Below the pieces are notes generated by a model. That model did not search any database. It had not been told where the DNA came from and was given only the letters and a program-made list of their open reading frames with translations. Positions 52,206 to 64,000 of a stretch of 64,000 nucleotides of DNA are shown here, one piece after another. Numbering within the stretch: the first letter of the stretch is position 1; every line of letters begins with the position of its first letter. The DNA lies in the NCBI GenBank assembly GCA_000328365.1, contig KB309986.1, positions 7,017-71,016 on the forward strand, written 5' to 3'. Made by a program: the position numbers and the translations under genes. Origin of the DNA: Capitella teleta (lineage: Eukaryota > Annelida > Polychaeta > Capitellidae).

Positions 52206-52603
52206 AGAGGCACTAGCTGTCGATTTTATTATATTTAATTATTATATAGCAGAACCCGGGCAACATGCAACAAAGCACCTTCTAATCTCTCCACTAGCTA
52301 TAGATTTTATTTATTTTAAAGACTGTTTTTATCTGAAATTTTGTTCTCAAGGCTGCTCCCTTTCATGAGTATTTTTCATAATTTATTTTTAACTGTTCTA
52401 TTATATTGAAATATTCATGGTGAAATAAAATTTTATGAGTGAGCTGCACTATATCACACTGGAGTTCCTTAGTTTTACTTAGTTCACAATTCATATGCTC
52501 TTGTGATTCCATTAAATATTGTAAGCCTGTTCATGAAAGACTGGTACTTATGAGATTTTGTATTGAATTGAAGTAGAGAACTTTGAAGGGAGGGAGAACT
52601 GGT
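51160..52603. other. No gene seen; simple-sequence tracts
   Basis: AT-rich. Has an A-run near 51347-51363, an A/T-rich region with a 36-base T-run (52169-52204), and TAATTATG at 51702. Confidence 0.5.
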
Positions 52604-53361
52604 TAAAAATGGACTTTGAGTCGTTATTTGTTGCACCAAAAATGATTCCTATGCCTGGCCCACACAAGGAATATCATCGCTAACGATTTTGCGGGAGATA
52701 TATTGCTAATTAGGCGTGACGTCAGGAGCTGTGATGAAACACCGAGTTCCCCATCTTTTACAATGGGCCTCGTCATATCAGCGTGTTCTGCGACTAAACT
52801 CCTGGATATTTTTTTCTTTTCTTTTCGGAAATAGATAGAATAATCATTTTGCCACCAGTCAGGTGCGGAAAAAAAAATATTTTTCGCTATTTTTCTTATT
52901 TTAACAAGCGATTTTCTAGGACACCTACCATGTTACTCATCCTGAAACAGTAAAAAGGTCAGCCAGAGTGCACCACGCATGCGCAATACTGACGCTTTCG
53001 TTTCGTAAACAACAAAGATGTCCTTTTATGGCGAAGATGGTCTGCTCTGATTGGCTGAAATCGATAGCTTCACGAGGGGAACGGGACCAATCACGGCAAG
53101 CCCTCAGCTGACGTTTGCCTCCTATACTTTGCAATGGAAGCCATTCTCCCATAGGCGCAATGCTAACCCCGATATTCGGAATGCATTATTTCCTTACGCT
53201 TGCATCCGGGCAGGGTGTTCTTGGCACGGAATGCTATCCTGACGTCACGCCTAATTAGCAATATATCTCCGGCGAAATCGTTAGCGATGATATTCCTTGT
53301 GTAAGCCAGGCATAGGAATCATTTTTGATGCATCAAATAACGACTCAAAGTCCATTTTTAA
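52604..53361. mobile_element. Inverted-repeat element (MITE-like), ~760 bp
   Basis: Arms of about 127 bases, 52604-52733 and 53235-53361, are inverted copies with few differences, starting TAAAAATGGACTTTGAGTCG and ending near GGCGTGACGTCAGGA, which holds a CRE palindrome TGACGTCA. TTAA occurs at both outer edges (52603-52606 and 53357-53360), so a TTAA target duplication is possible. The interior has no transposase. Part of the interior (about 53017-53240) is repeated directly outside the right arm. The arms do not match any transposon end I can name. Confidence 0.65.
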
Positions 53362-53590
53362 AGATGTCCTTTTTTTGGCGAAAATGATCTGCTCTGATTG
53401 GCTGAAATCGATAGCTTCACGAGGGGAACGGGACCAATCACGGCAAGCCCTCAGCTGACGTTTGCCTCCTATACTTCGTAATGGAAGCCATTCTTCCATA
53501 GGCGCAATGCTAACCCCAATATTCGGAATGCATTATTTCCTTACACTTGCATCTAGGCATGGTGTTTTTGGTACGGAATGCTCTCAATTG
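53361..53590 (+). repeat. Direct copy of the inverted-repeat element's inner module
   Basis: About 225 bases match 53019-53240 in the same orientation (AAGATGTCCTTTT...GGAATGCTCTC against GGAATGCTATC), at an offset of about 342 bases. The right arm therefore sits between two copies of its neighbour, either from a tandem duplication or from one copy nested in another. Confidence 0.75.
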
Positions 53591-54825
53591 GTGCTATGAG
53601 TCAATAGAACATCACTTAAAATTCAGTTCCCCATCCCTTTAAAAGCCACTCATATCAAATCATTTAAATGGCAATTACTTGCTTGCTTTCCCAAGGCGAT
53701 TAGTTTCCATGAAGCTTAGAGAATTGAATTGAAATTCATTGTCTAACGAGCAGACGACGCCACATCACCAGTCGGAGCGGCCAACTGGGTGTTACACAAT
53801 GATTGGAATTGTTTTGAAAGGATTGATGATAGAATCAGCTGAAGCAAAACAATATATAATTATTAATTATTATAGGATGCAAATGACATGGAGTGTCGTA
53901 TTATAATTTTTAATTAAAGCGTTTTAATTTAATCTAGTAAAACCTATAAATATGTTTATCTCGAATACATCAATCAGAGTTTGCTGTTCTCTTGAAATCA
54001 CTATTTGTTATTTATAAATTATGTTCAATGCATCAATTACTGCGCAGATGGGAGCTGATTTTTAAATATCTCGTCGTACCTTGGCTCCAAATCTTCATTT
54101 AAAAAATCATAAATGAATTCATCTAAAGGTTTAGATTCATGCCACGAATAATTCCCACTTTGCTGCTAAAAAGAGTATAGGGTCACACGTACGGGATCCC
54201 TTCGGGTATTTGATAGTATACGGTTACCCTTCGGCCGTTGTATCCGATATTACACGTACACGAGGGGAAAACTTTCCATATAGATCGTCCCCCGTCACTT
54301 TATAGGATGAGGCGATGCGTATCGGAATAATAATAATAATAATCATAATAATCATAATAATCATAATAATAATATTTTATTTCACGTCATAAAAAGGCAT
54401 AATTATAACAATAATTTAAAAATACATTGAGTTAATACGGGAGTTGCGCAAGGGAAGTGCATACAATACTAACCGCACATCTTGATAGTTCGATCAAAAA
54501 GCCACTCAACCAATTATAATCATTGTACAATATATTATGTTAAATTTGTGTGTAATGTGTGAAAAGACATAAATACTAAACAACAAAGAAACACAAAGCA
54601 ACAAAAATATCCAAAACTTGATCACTCGCGGAAATGTATACTGAAATGTTAAGAATTCTTAAACGGGATCCAGAGGCGAATTGTGGCGGCTTCGAAATCG
54701 ACATGCGTGTCAATTTCAGTCTTGCATACAGAGAGAAAAAAAGGGAGAAAAAAAAAAAAAAAAAAAAAACGAAATGTCACGCAATCACTTGTCGATTTCA
54801 TTTTGTGGGTGAATAATCTGTATTC
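53591..54825. other. No gene seen; TAA/ATC microsatellite and poly(A)
   Basis: Contains an imperfect AAT/AATC repeat (54326-54374) and a 22-base A-run (54748-54769). An octamer lies at 53877. No coding evidence. Confidence 0.5.
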
Positions 54826-55310
54826 ATGCCTCGATCATTTGCCACCTTGATTTTTGCGATGTCAGGTCTAACAGAGGCACAACGATGGGAGACAATTAAG
54901 ATGCTACGTGAGGGAATGGACCGTCATCGGGTTTCTCATCATTTTGGCGTCCACCCCTCGATCAACGATATCCCGGGATATGTTTTCAAAACGGGTACTG
55001 TCCGAGACAGAACTAGGACAGGCGGAGCTAAAGTGGCCAATTGGGACCATGACAAAGCCATCCGGATTCCGGATCTCCGGAACTGATTGCTCATTTCCAC
55101 AGCCTCTCCAACCATCGAAATTAGGTTGTAATGTCTCGTGATAAATGCAGACACGGTTAGGCGTCGCCTTCCTGATGCTGAGCTCTCTGCTGGCCGCTCA
55201 TTCTGAGTTCCTATCTTGACCTATCCACTCCGCCAGAGACGCCTCAGATAGGTCCGATTGGAAACATCGTAATGGAAAGTCAGCATGTCTTCGTTTCCTC
55301 GCCTCGTTAA
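54826..55310 (+). mobile_element. Tc1/mariner transposase fragment (N-terminal part)
   Basis: From about 54856 the plus strand reads L-T-E-A-Q-R-W-E-T-I-K-M-L-R-E-G-M, then H-H-F-G-V-H-P-S, then T-G-T-V-R-D-R-T-R-T-G-G: the two helix-turn-helix units and GRPR-type linker of a Tc1-like transposase. After a stop near 55084 the match resumes in other frames (D-T-V-R-R-R-L-P-D-A-E-L near 55150, L-T-Y-P-L-R-Q-R-R-L near 55218). It ends before the DDE catalytic domain. No inverted terminal repeats are found, so it is an inactive fragment. The word AGATAGGTCCGAT-GGAAACATCGTAAT recurs at 55494. Confidence 0.75.
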
Positions 55311-56985
55311 ATATTTTATAAAGTAAAATAGTAGTAGTAATAGTAGTAGTAAAATGTCCCGTTCGTGAGGTTTAAAAAGCTAGAATGAGAAATGCAAAGG
55401 GACTTGAAATTTAAGAGCCAGATAGAACAACTATTCACAATGTCATGAGCAGCTTTATTTCCATGGCTTTAAGTTAGTTTTAGATTAGTTTTAGATAGGT
55501 CCGATCGGAAACATCGTAATTTCATTCCCAACCGATTTCAACCAAATTTAACCAAAAAAGTTTTATAATAACTGCAGAAACTGAAAGTTTATTTAAATTA
55601 CGTCTCTGGTGCTCCTTGTGCCGGCTATTAGGGGTGTTTTTTTGTGTATATTTTTAATTAATTGATAAAGCTTGGCTTATACATGAAAATAAACATGAAA
55701 ATGTATTCGACTAATGATTGTACATACATAATTCACTTAATGTTTTCCAGTTTTTATGAATGTTTGATTTGACATGTAATTATTTCATCAAAATGTTACC
55801 ATAACAATTAAATTGTATTTTTCGTTGCTTTAGTGAGTCTATGGGCAGAACATTGGAGAATTCGGTCGATGAATAACACGCTAAAATCGAGTTTGAATTA
55901 TCGCGAAACTCATAAAGCCTGGGACATTTTGCTGAAATGCCGACGGGCATTTCACCTCCAAAATGCCATACTCGCCATTTCCGTAGTTTGACGCCATTTC
56001 AAGAGCTTTGAGAGTCACCATAATAAGTTATAATCAATGAAATAAACGCGACGAATTTTATACGACAATGAGCGAAGACACCGCAAAGCGAAACTGACGG
56101 AAACGAGGCTGAAAAGCCTATGTCCCTTGATAGCTGACGCCGCCTGGTGAGCATTCGGCGAACCGCGCTTCTTAAGTCTCCCATTACAAGTACAACCTAA
56201 CTTACGAAGTGTCGCCTTTATTCTTAAAACATGTGAGAAATGCACACGTGTTACGGCGGTGTTGAATAAGAAATCTGTTAAATGGGGCACACTCAATTGC
56301 TATTTAGCGTTTGGCACTGGTCGCTCAAACTAACCTGTTGGGCGGAGACAATGTCCTCGAACGGAAAGTGTTACGAGACACCTGAGCACAGCGCAAACAT
56401 GAAACTGAGAGACCCAGCGCCTCGCTTCAATGTGGCCGAACTGGCTGCATGTACTGCATGTAGTACACATTATTCCATGTATAGTTATGTATACACTTAT
56501 TAACACTTAACACAATCAGTTATACATTAATTTGAAGAAAAAAAAATGAGAAAAATACAAAACTAAATAAAAAGCACCCCTAAAAATTGAATGAAACTTT
56601 TTATAAGAACTTCGATTTGGTAAACAAATCGCTCACATAATTAGATATTTAGTGCTCATCGCATGTGTGATGTATATGTAGCCAATTGATCAGTTTTTTT
56701 TTTCACGAATAAATCCACTAAGTCGAAGAACTGATTGAAAGCCAATAATAATATAGCACTTTGCTCGATTTTTTATAGCACCCGCAATAAGATGGACAGA
56801 CATAAACATTTATTTACTGTGCAGAATAAAACAAAGAATAATTGAACTATACATTGAAATGGACATAGGAGACTGCATGGAGTAATAGTCTTTCTGTCGC
56901 TGGCTGATATGCAGTCTTATCCATGTCCACTCCTCCATTACAATTATTCATAAATTTAGGTAAACATTTTTTTTTTCTAACTAAG
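55311..56985. other. No gene seen
   Basis: AT-rich single-copy sequence with TAG/TAA trinucleotide units near 55330-55352. A GC-richer part at 55900-56460 has overlapping frames on both strands without domains. Confidence 0.5.
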
Positions 56986-57650
56986 ACAACGGTTGTGAAG
57001 AACGGGAAATATGATCAAGAACATTTGCAGATCAATATCACCGGCCAAGTGTCGACAAATGTCACACACATGTCCAAAAAGTTCAAATATCGTTGACGTC
57101 TGCTCGCCGAAGACGGACGAAACGAAACAGAAGTGAGGATGAGATTGAATGACCAAAGACGCGTTCAATAAACATCAAACACTACTCACCGAAAAGACCA
57201 ATCGCAATCTGAAGAGGAGACTTACCAAGACCTTGGTCTAGAGCGTGCTCCTTTATGACTCAGAAACCTGGACGTTGAAGAAAGAGGACATCAAGAGACT
57301 GGAGAGAAATGATATTTGGATTTTGGAGGTGCTGTTGAGAGTACACGAAAAGAGAAGCCCGAAGGTCACCACTTGGAAGAGGAAAGCACGATGGATTGGT
57401 CATATCAGATTAGAAAAATTGCTGAGAACAGTTCTTGAATGGAGAGCAGAAGGGAAGAGATGGAGGGAAAGGAGGCGGTTAGCGATGCTCGGTGATGTGC
57501 CAGGTGGACGAGGATATCACAACGTTACACATCTCACACTAAGAGATGGCGCGAGACCGAGAAATAATGGCGCAAGACGGAGCATGCTGGACCTGCCTAC
57601 GAGCCTACGAGAGCAGAGCACCTTTTACTTTATTTCGTTTTAAGGTTCCC
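56986..57650 (+). mobile_element. LINE fragment, C-terminal end of ORF2
   Basis: The text reads as the end of a non-LTR retrotransposon polyprotein: K-K-F-K-Y then L-L-A-E-D-G-R-N-E-T-E-V-R-M-R-L (about 57085-57150), A-K-D-A-F-N-K-H-Q-T-L-L-T-E-K, then YDSETWTLKKEDIKRLE (57254-57304), RKARWIGHI and an arginine-rich G-K-R-W-R-E-R-R-R-L-A-M-L. A segment of about 20 codons is missing between the W-I-L-E and E-K-R-S regions, and several stops and frame changes interrupt it. It differs in type from the LINE at 5300-6226. Inactive. Confidence 0.75.
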
Positions 57651-60030
57651 ACTGGAACATCTTGGAAAATGTCCAATGTCCATGATTGTGTAGATTGAAT
57701 AGTCACTCACACATTGTGACATTGGTCATTGCAATATTAACACCATCCTGAACTCACTTTTTGCCGGTTTAGCTTTTAAAAATAGAAAGACTGATGTATA
57801 ATAGGTTTCACAGTCCATCAAGTACTTTCACTTCATCCCTGTAATGGGATAATACATGTAAGCCAAATCACTAGTCAGCTGAATGGCATGGATAATGCAT
57901 AATTGTTAAGTTATTAACTTGCACCCTGATCAATATGGTATAAGGCGATAAGGTAATTGTTTTTCTTGTTTTTTTTGTTTTTGTTTTTGTTTTGTTTTTT
58001 GTTTTTTGTTTTTTGTTTTTTTGCGGAGTGGGGGCGGGGGTTATATGCATATCGTTTAGAAGTGTCGCATGGACATCCGTCCTGACCAAGAGATGAGAGA
58101 GAAAGGATAGTGAACAGTGCGTAGAGAGTGAGGAATGTAACGAGATCAATCATATGTAAGGCTATAATTATAAACTTTTGCATTCAAGATATCCTGGGGG
58201 TTAATGTAAAAGTTCTAAGCACAATTTTTATTTTTAACTGTGAAAGTGGGGGAATGCTTCGCTTCGACCGGGTCTCCCAACGGCCAAATCAAGCAGGTAA
58301 AACGATTGATTTTAAAGCATAATGCATTTATTACGGTGTCTCAGTCTCTCGTTGACCAACAATAAGCTGAGGGCCACACAGTTTACGTGTGTATAGGGGT
58401 TAATAGGTGACATTAATTGTTGTTCTACACCAGAGCTTAATTATGTCAACTGCAATCAGCGTCACACATGTTAAACAGTTAACAGCAGGACCCACATGTT
58501 GTTGCGTTTCCTTACGACCCTCAACAACAAATCGAAATTCCCATTCAGATCAATTCAATGGGCTTTAATGACGCTAACAAACGATCCACCACGATGCAAT
58601 TTGAATTTGTCCGCGAAGTGACGTATTTCTCGTTTGGGGCGCCTCTTCTAAAGATGTCAACCATTCAAAACGAGTCCTCTTTAACTTCACACTCCATGCC
58701 TTCGAATAATTAAGTTGACTCCATGTCGCTGCAGTTACTACCAGTATAGGCCAACAAGTACTTAGTAAGACTTTGCAGCCCTTTCTTCTTTATATGAAAT
58801 GTACAAATGCCAGTTAAGCGTCTGCTTGGTGTCCGAACAGCGGTGCTGAACAGGACGACCTCCGACTGCCTCGCTGCAAATCCGAGCGTCTGTTTCAGAA
58901 GATAATTCGCTTAGCCGGCACTTTCTGAATAAAGCCACCATTACAAATTGATCAGCAGTCGTTAAATGAGCGGGACCGGAAGTGGATGTTGCCTCTGGTG
59001 TTTGTCACGATGACGGCCATTTTGGAACTCTCAAATATGACCAAGGACACGGAGACCGGAAGTAGGGCAGCGCTACTAAAAACTACAAATAATTACAAGG
59101 AAAAGGGTGCCACACACATGCCATACCCACAGCAAGGGCAAGGATGCATCGGTGTATGGTGTATATTGGAGACAATAGGGTAAATATGCCAATAATACAA
59201 AATATATGTACATTACACATTCAATTACGGGTCATATATATAACTGCATGGTTGACATGTAATGCGAACCCACTTTTGCGCCTTGAGCATTTTTCACTTG
59301 ACCCAATCCTACCCGGAAATCTTCACCTAAACTTTACCTAATTTTATAGGTGAAATAATAGGTTGCATGTGGAGCGAAGTATAATTGATGATTGTCATGC
59401 TCATGTCATCAATTTATCATGTTATCAAGTTACCCTGTGAGACTTCGTTTGATTCAATCACACAAACATGTAAATGCATGATATACCTAAAAAATGTAAA
59501 ATATACTTGTCAATAATTTTCTTCGTATTTTCGCATTTCATGTCTACCACTTGTATATATATATACGTGTCATAAACTTAACCATTGAACTTTGCATGCA
59601 TTGTTATAAGATTGGAGGCAAACTAGGAGAAGAATGACGTATGCAAGACGGAACCGTTGGGAATTAGTTGCTTATAAATAACTTTAACGAAGGCGTTTGA
59701 ATCTTTGTAAAGACACTAATCTTTCCGTAGTTTGAATGAGTGATGATTCCCTTATAACCCAAAACTAATTCCTTGAAAGGCGATTAGCTGAGCAAAAGCC
59801 CTAATGAGTGCACCAGAATGGGGCGGGGGTTCGAGGAGGTTCGAGGGGGTCCTGGAGACAGGTGACACTAAACAGAGCCCCAGCAGACAACCTACTTCCG
59901 CCTTATCAATGAGCGGATATTTATAGCCCTAGGCCGCTCATTGGTCGGTTGTATAACCCGCGGGGGTGAGGGAGACAAAACGCAAAACCGTTTCATTCAT
60001 GGAAACTGACCTGAAGAGCGGGGGAAGACC
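57651..60030. other. Intergenic 5' flank of the P450 gene
   Basis: No gene supported. A T-rich tract with G interruptions lies at 57957-58022. The last 200 bases are GC-richer, with an ATTGG (reverse CCAAT) near 59939. Confidence 0.5.
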
Positions 60031-60078
60031 ACGTGACAGGTGCCCATATAAGTTCGACGGGCATGGCTGGTAGGACGA
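60031..60078 (+). promoter_or_regulatory. P450 core promoter
   Basis: An E-box CACGTG (about 60031) is followed by the TATA-like CATATAAG (60045-60052). A start of transcription near 60078 would give a short untranslated first exon ending at the donor TTAG|GTAAGT (60136/60137). Confidence 0.55.
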
Positions 60079-60462
60079 CACAGTTGCGAGAGCATTCGAC
60101 AAATCGAAGCCGAAATCAACTGGTGATTGTACTTAGGTAAGTTGTTTCGCAAACTCTTCTTCAGATTTATTGCGCGGCATCTGGAACACTCCGCGCAAAG
60201 ACAGATTCACCGAAACTGAATCAGCGACTTTCTGGAATAGATAGCAGTTCCTAATAGTTTTTTCAAGATTCTCGAGTTAGTTAGAAGTGTAGCAGAAGAA
60301 CATATCTGCACTCAGATCAAATATCCGATAAGTTTTTTTTTTTTTTTCTCCTTCTATCTTACACAAAGTTTCAAGGATTATTTTTCAAAAAATAACTACA
60401 GAATTATTTCGGATGTTTACTACACAACCTAATGTTCTTGTTCCATTGAAGAACTTCTTTTT

Positions 60463-60467
60463 CTCCC

Positions 60468-60511
<44 letters not shown>

Positions 60512-60517
60512 TCTCTC
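60463..60517. repeat. CT microsatellite in P450 intron 1
   Basis: Mostly CT units with a few TTT interruptions. It lies inside the intron between the untranslated exon and the first coding exon. Confidence 0.95.
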
Positions 60518-60777
60518 ATTGTAAATTCTCACAGTTATCATTTTAATGTCTTGGAGTTAACAATCGGGATTTCCATCAAGTCCAAAAAAACAGGAGTATT
60601 ATTATCATGTGTACATAGTTATATTAAGGTGAGATCCTGGGGTTTTCCCACGAGGTAATCAACAACCTCAAAGCTACTATTAAAAAACATACCTGTCGTA
60701 AATCGTTCACTATGTAAGAAATGTGGAAACGTGTTTTAACTGTTATCCGTATTTCAGGTTCTCCCTCATCGTAAGCC

Positions 60778-63700
60778 ATGAACGCACAATTGGCGAAAAG
60801 CGTCGCAGTGACTGCCGCCAAATATCACACGAGATGCATGTTCACCCTGAGTAACAGGGCGGGGGAGACCAGTCCCCCACTCGGCTGTCCTTTTCACGAA
60901 CCAACCTCAGCGACCCAGTCGGACAACGAAGCGTCCACTGCACAGACTGGACACCACAAGAGTTACGCGGACATGCCTGGACCTAAGGGCCTTCCGGGGA
61001 TTGGAAACGCTCTTGCGTACTCGAGATTTGGTGAGAATTTCTTATTAGCTCTACCAACAAAATCAACACGGGAATCAATTCTCCCAATTATGCTCCCGTG
61101 GGATAAACAGACGCCTACTATTCCCGGATCTATCCTTCTCCCCCGCAAAATAAACTAACTATGGAACAGCTTGACATTTACAAATCATCTGCATAACAAA
61201 TAAGAGCTTCAGTTTGGGTTGATGACTTTGTGCCTGGATGGCGATAGAGCAATTGGTGTCCGGTCGATGGTTATTGAATGTTTTAGCGACCCGTTGTTTT
61301 GCGATTTTGCATCTTGGGAATGTTGGGCGAATAATAACAAAAAGGAAATCGATATTTCTTGGAAGGCAATATTTATTCATTTATATATCAGCATTATAAA
61401 TAAACACACGAGCCTCTAAAAAATCAATCACTTATCATGAAAACCCATTTTACTATCACAGGAAACCACAAATTTGAGAAGATCCTCGACAGCCGGTTGA
61501 GTTACATGCGCAAGTACGGCAAGGTGTATCGAGAGAAGTTAGGCCACATGGAGATGGTGCACATCTTTGATCCATCTGACATAGCCACGATGTTCCGCGA
61601 AGAGGGCGACCACCCGAGCAGAGGAAAAATTGCACACGTCGAGCTGACTTACCTGAAGAGAAGCAAAAAGTTCATCAGTTTTGCTTACATGTAGGTATCT
61701 TTATACTTTGAACTTGTGCAGTGCGTGTAAATCTTGGTGCATGCTTAAACATACGATGAGATCATCTTGCATTATCATTCACGTGTTTTTTGGTTTTTGC
61801 ACAGTGATGGAGCAGAATGGGCCAGACAGCGCGCAGCCATACAGAGATTAATGATGCACCCGACCGCGGCCACAAGGTACATCAATTGGCAAACACCTGT
61901 GGCCCAAGACTTTGTACAATACATCGACGAAAATCGTAACGAGGAAGGAATAATTCCCAACCTCTACGAAGACCTCTTCAAATACACAATGGAATGTAAG
62001 CATACTTTGGTTTTATATAATTATTTCTTTTGTATTGATGAATTTTTATAAAATATAACTTTAAGCGGTGACTCATTTGTTTCAATTGTTTATTCCAGCA
62101 ATTGCAGCTGTCTGTTTCGGTGACAGAATTGGAGTCTTCGACAAGAACCCTGAGTCCATGAAAGACGCGGATATCCTGTCAAACTCAATCACCGAAAACA
62201 ACAAAGTGTTCAGGAACTGCATGTTCTCTTTTCCCTGGTACCAGTACTTCCGCACGCCGCTCTACAAACGATATGAAAAAGTGGCGGACCAAATGAAAGC
62301 GTGGGTAAAATTGGGAGAAAAAATCCAATTAATTCTAATTTACGATTTCTACAACAGGATCATGGGCAAACACGTGGATAGATGCTCGAATAAGATAGAA
62401 GCCCGCGGTCTCCGCACAGGGCCTGATGTCGTCAACCCATTTGGTGGAGTCTTTGAGCCAAACATAGAAATCGAAGACCGGAGCGTGTACGAGTTGCTCA
62501 GAACGGACAACAGAGTCGAGAAGACTTTGGCTGACTCATTGGTGATGACACTTCTGAGAACCGGCATGGACTCTGTAAGTACTCAGCGAAATTTTTAACT
62601 GATTAGTTTATTCATTATGACCATTGTTGCGTTACAGACTGGGAACAGCCTTGCTTTCTTCCTCTACAATCTTGCGGCCAACCCAGAGAAACAAGAGGTC
62701 CTCTACAGGGAAATCGAAAACGTTCTACCTAACAAGCAGCAGCCAACGGCCAAGACATTCAAGAACATGCCATACCTGAAAGCTGCACTGAAAGAATCGT
62801 TCAGGTAATGATCTATTACTTAATAATGTCCACCAGATTCCAATCCACTCTGATTCAAAACACTGCTACTGTTGCATCATTTAATGGTCTGCTCAGGCCA
62901 ACTGCCAATGAAATGACAAACTGACGGCTCCCGCGGGAAGTGTCTGTTTAGACTGAAATGTAGCAGAACATTTCAGCTGCAACACCGGAAGTGGCTAGTG
63001 AATATTTCATGATATGAGCAGGATAGAGAAGGGGAAAAAAGCCTATATGTTGCAATTTGATTATGTAATTAAATAAATACTTTTTAAAGGAACGGAAAAG
63101 GGGGTATCTATAGGCCTACGTCTTGTTTTTGTTTTGGTTACAGCTGAGAGTAATATATATCCATAGACACATCATTTATATAGACAACCAAGCAATCAGA
63201 TTGTTGGTTTAATTAGCGAGGCACCAATGATATTTGTACTTGGGTGTGATTGTGAACTCGAACTGGTGTAGTTATCTGCGTTGTACTCCACATAGTTACA
63301 TTGTGTAGCATAAATTATATTACGTACTAGAAGAACTGCACGAGCAATTTATAAGTTTAATTATTTGCAAATATTAATCCTCCTTTGGTGCTAAAATAGC
63401 GTATGTTCACTTGCAGATTGAACTTTCCGGTTTACGGGGGATCCGGTCGCGTCATGCCTCAGGACACCGTCTTCGGGAACTACGTCGTACCGAAAGGAGT
63501 CTTCATCTTCGCCAACATCGCAGCCATGGGTCGCATGGAGGAGCATTTCCCAGAGCCAGCCAAGTACCATCCAGAACGCTGGCTTCGGGGTGAAAACGCT
63601 TCCATGGGTGCGACTTGGAAGGAAGACAGCGGATTCCTCAGTCTGCCCTTCAGTCACGGACTGAGAGCGTGTCCTGGCAAACGCTACGCCGAGCAAGGGT

Positions 63701-63898
63701 TGTACTTGGCCGCTATTGCAGTACGTATTTGCAACAACAAAATGGCTTCTGTATTTAACCTACTTTTGTTTTACGCAGATTTTGCAAAACTTCAAGTTGT
63801 CTTATGACAAACCGGAGCCAGTTGAGATGCTACATCTGCCGTTCACCATCCCAGATCGTCCTCTAGACATTACTTTCACTCAAAGAACATCTTGTTAA
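60778..63898 (+). CDS. Cytochrome P450, mitochondrial-clan type, complete
   Basis: Haem monooxygenase. Coding exons 60778-61030, 61462-61690, 61805-61995, 62099-62300, 62358-62574, 62638-62804, 63417-63720 and 63779-63898 give 560 aa; keeping the 57-base segment 62301-62357 gives 579. A non-coding exon ends at 60136, and the second exon begins at 60758. The N-terminus is basic with no membrane anchor, like a mitochondrial presequence, and is followed by D-M-P-G-P-K-G-L-P-G-I-G. I-helix T-G-M-D-S-T at 360-365, K-helix E-S-F-R at 417-420, P-E-R-W at 472-475 and haem loop FSHGLRACPG with Cys505. Mitochondrial-clan enzymes (CYP10, CYP11, CYP24, CYP27) take electrons from adrenodoxin, and the basic G-K-R after the haem loop fits that. 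Substrate unknown; sterol or lipid hydroxylation is the family norm. All conserved motifs are intact. Confidence 0.94.
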
Positions 63899-64000
63899 TA
63901 TATACGCATTTTAAACTTTATATACACTTGATTATCAGTGGTTAGGCTGGTCCTGATCTGTAATATTAATAGACTTGAAAATACATACTCATTTGGATCT
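63899..64000 (+). other. 3' UTR of the P450 gene (partial)
   Basis: AT-rich sequence after the stop. No AATAAA is present before the window ends, so the 3' end lies outside unless a variant signal is used. Confidence 0.5.

Overview
The window is nuclear DNA from an animal. Coding exons are short and separated by GT-AG introns, non-coding DNA dominates, base composition is AT-rich, and there are LINE, SINE and Tc1/mariner relics, long homopolymers and one assembly gap (21944-22356). The gene content (two Unc4/Uncx-type homeobox genes, a mitochondrial-clan cytochrome P450, a dead rhodopsin-class receptor) fits a marine invertebrate, perhaps a deuterostome or a lophotrochozoan. I cannot name the species from the sequence.

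Layout. 1-8 kb is repeat-rich: a possible proline-rich terminal exon at the edge, two direct copies of a ~460 bp repeat, three copies of a tRNA-derived SINE and the 3' end of a LINE. 8-12.3 kb is non-coding and ends in a CCAAT/octamer promoter-like block. 12.4-15.5 kb holds Unc4-1 on the plus strand (three coding exons, 289 aa). 15.5-33.3 kb is an intergenic block of about 17.8 kb with no supported protein gene, one SINE and many POU-octamer and homeodomain-type words. 33.4-36.8 kb holds Unc4-2 on the minus strand (two coding exons, 411 aa, or 383 aa from Met29), so the two paralogues converge tail to tail. 37-50 kb is the non-coding 5' side of Unc4-2; it has a 248 bp pure TCAA microsatellite, paired TCF/LEF-like modules, a cluster of CACGTG E-boxes and a near-perfect 71 bp palindrome. 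50.1-51.1 kb is a broken single-exon GPCR. 52.6-53.6 kb is an inverted-repeat element with a duplicated inner module. 54.8-55.3 kb and 57.0-57.65 kb are Tc1/mariner and LINE fragments. 60.0-63.9 kb is a complete P450 gene with a TATA promoter and an untranslated first exon.

The central biology is the local duplication of Unc4. The homeodomains differ at only 4 of 60 positions. Both genes keep the phase-1 intron just upstream of the homeodomain and an eh1-like Groucho-binding motif, but only Unc4-1 keeps the ancient intron between homeodomain residues 46 and 47. The large empty flanks and shared intergenic block are what one expects around a developmental regulator whose copies may share enhancers. 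The P450 is probably an unrelated neighbour acting in mitochondrial steroid- or lipid-type oxidation.
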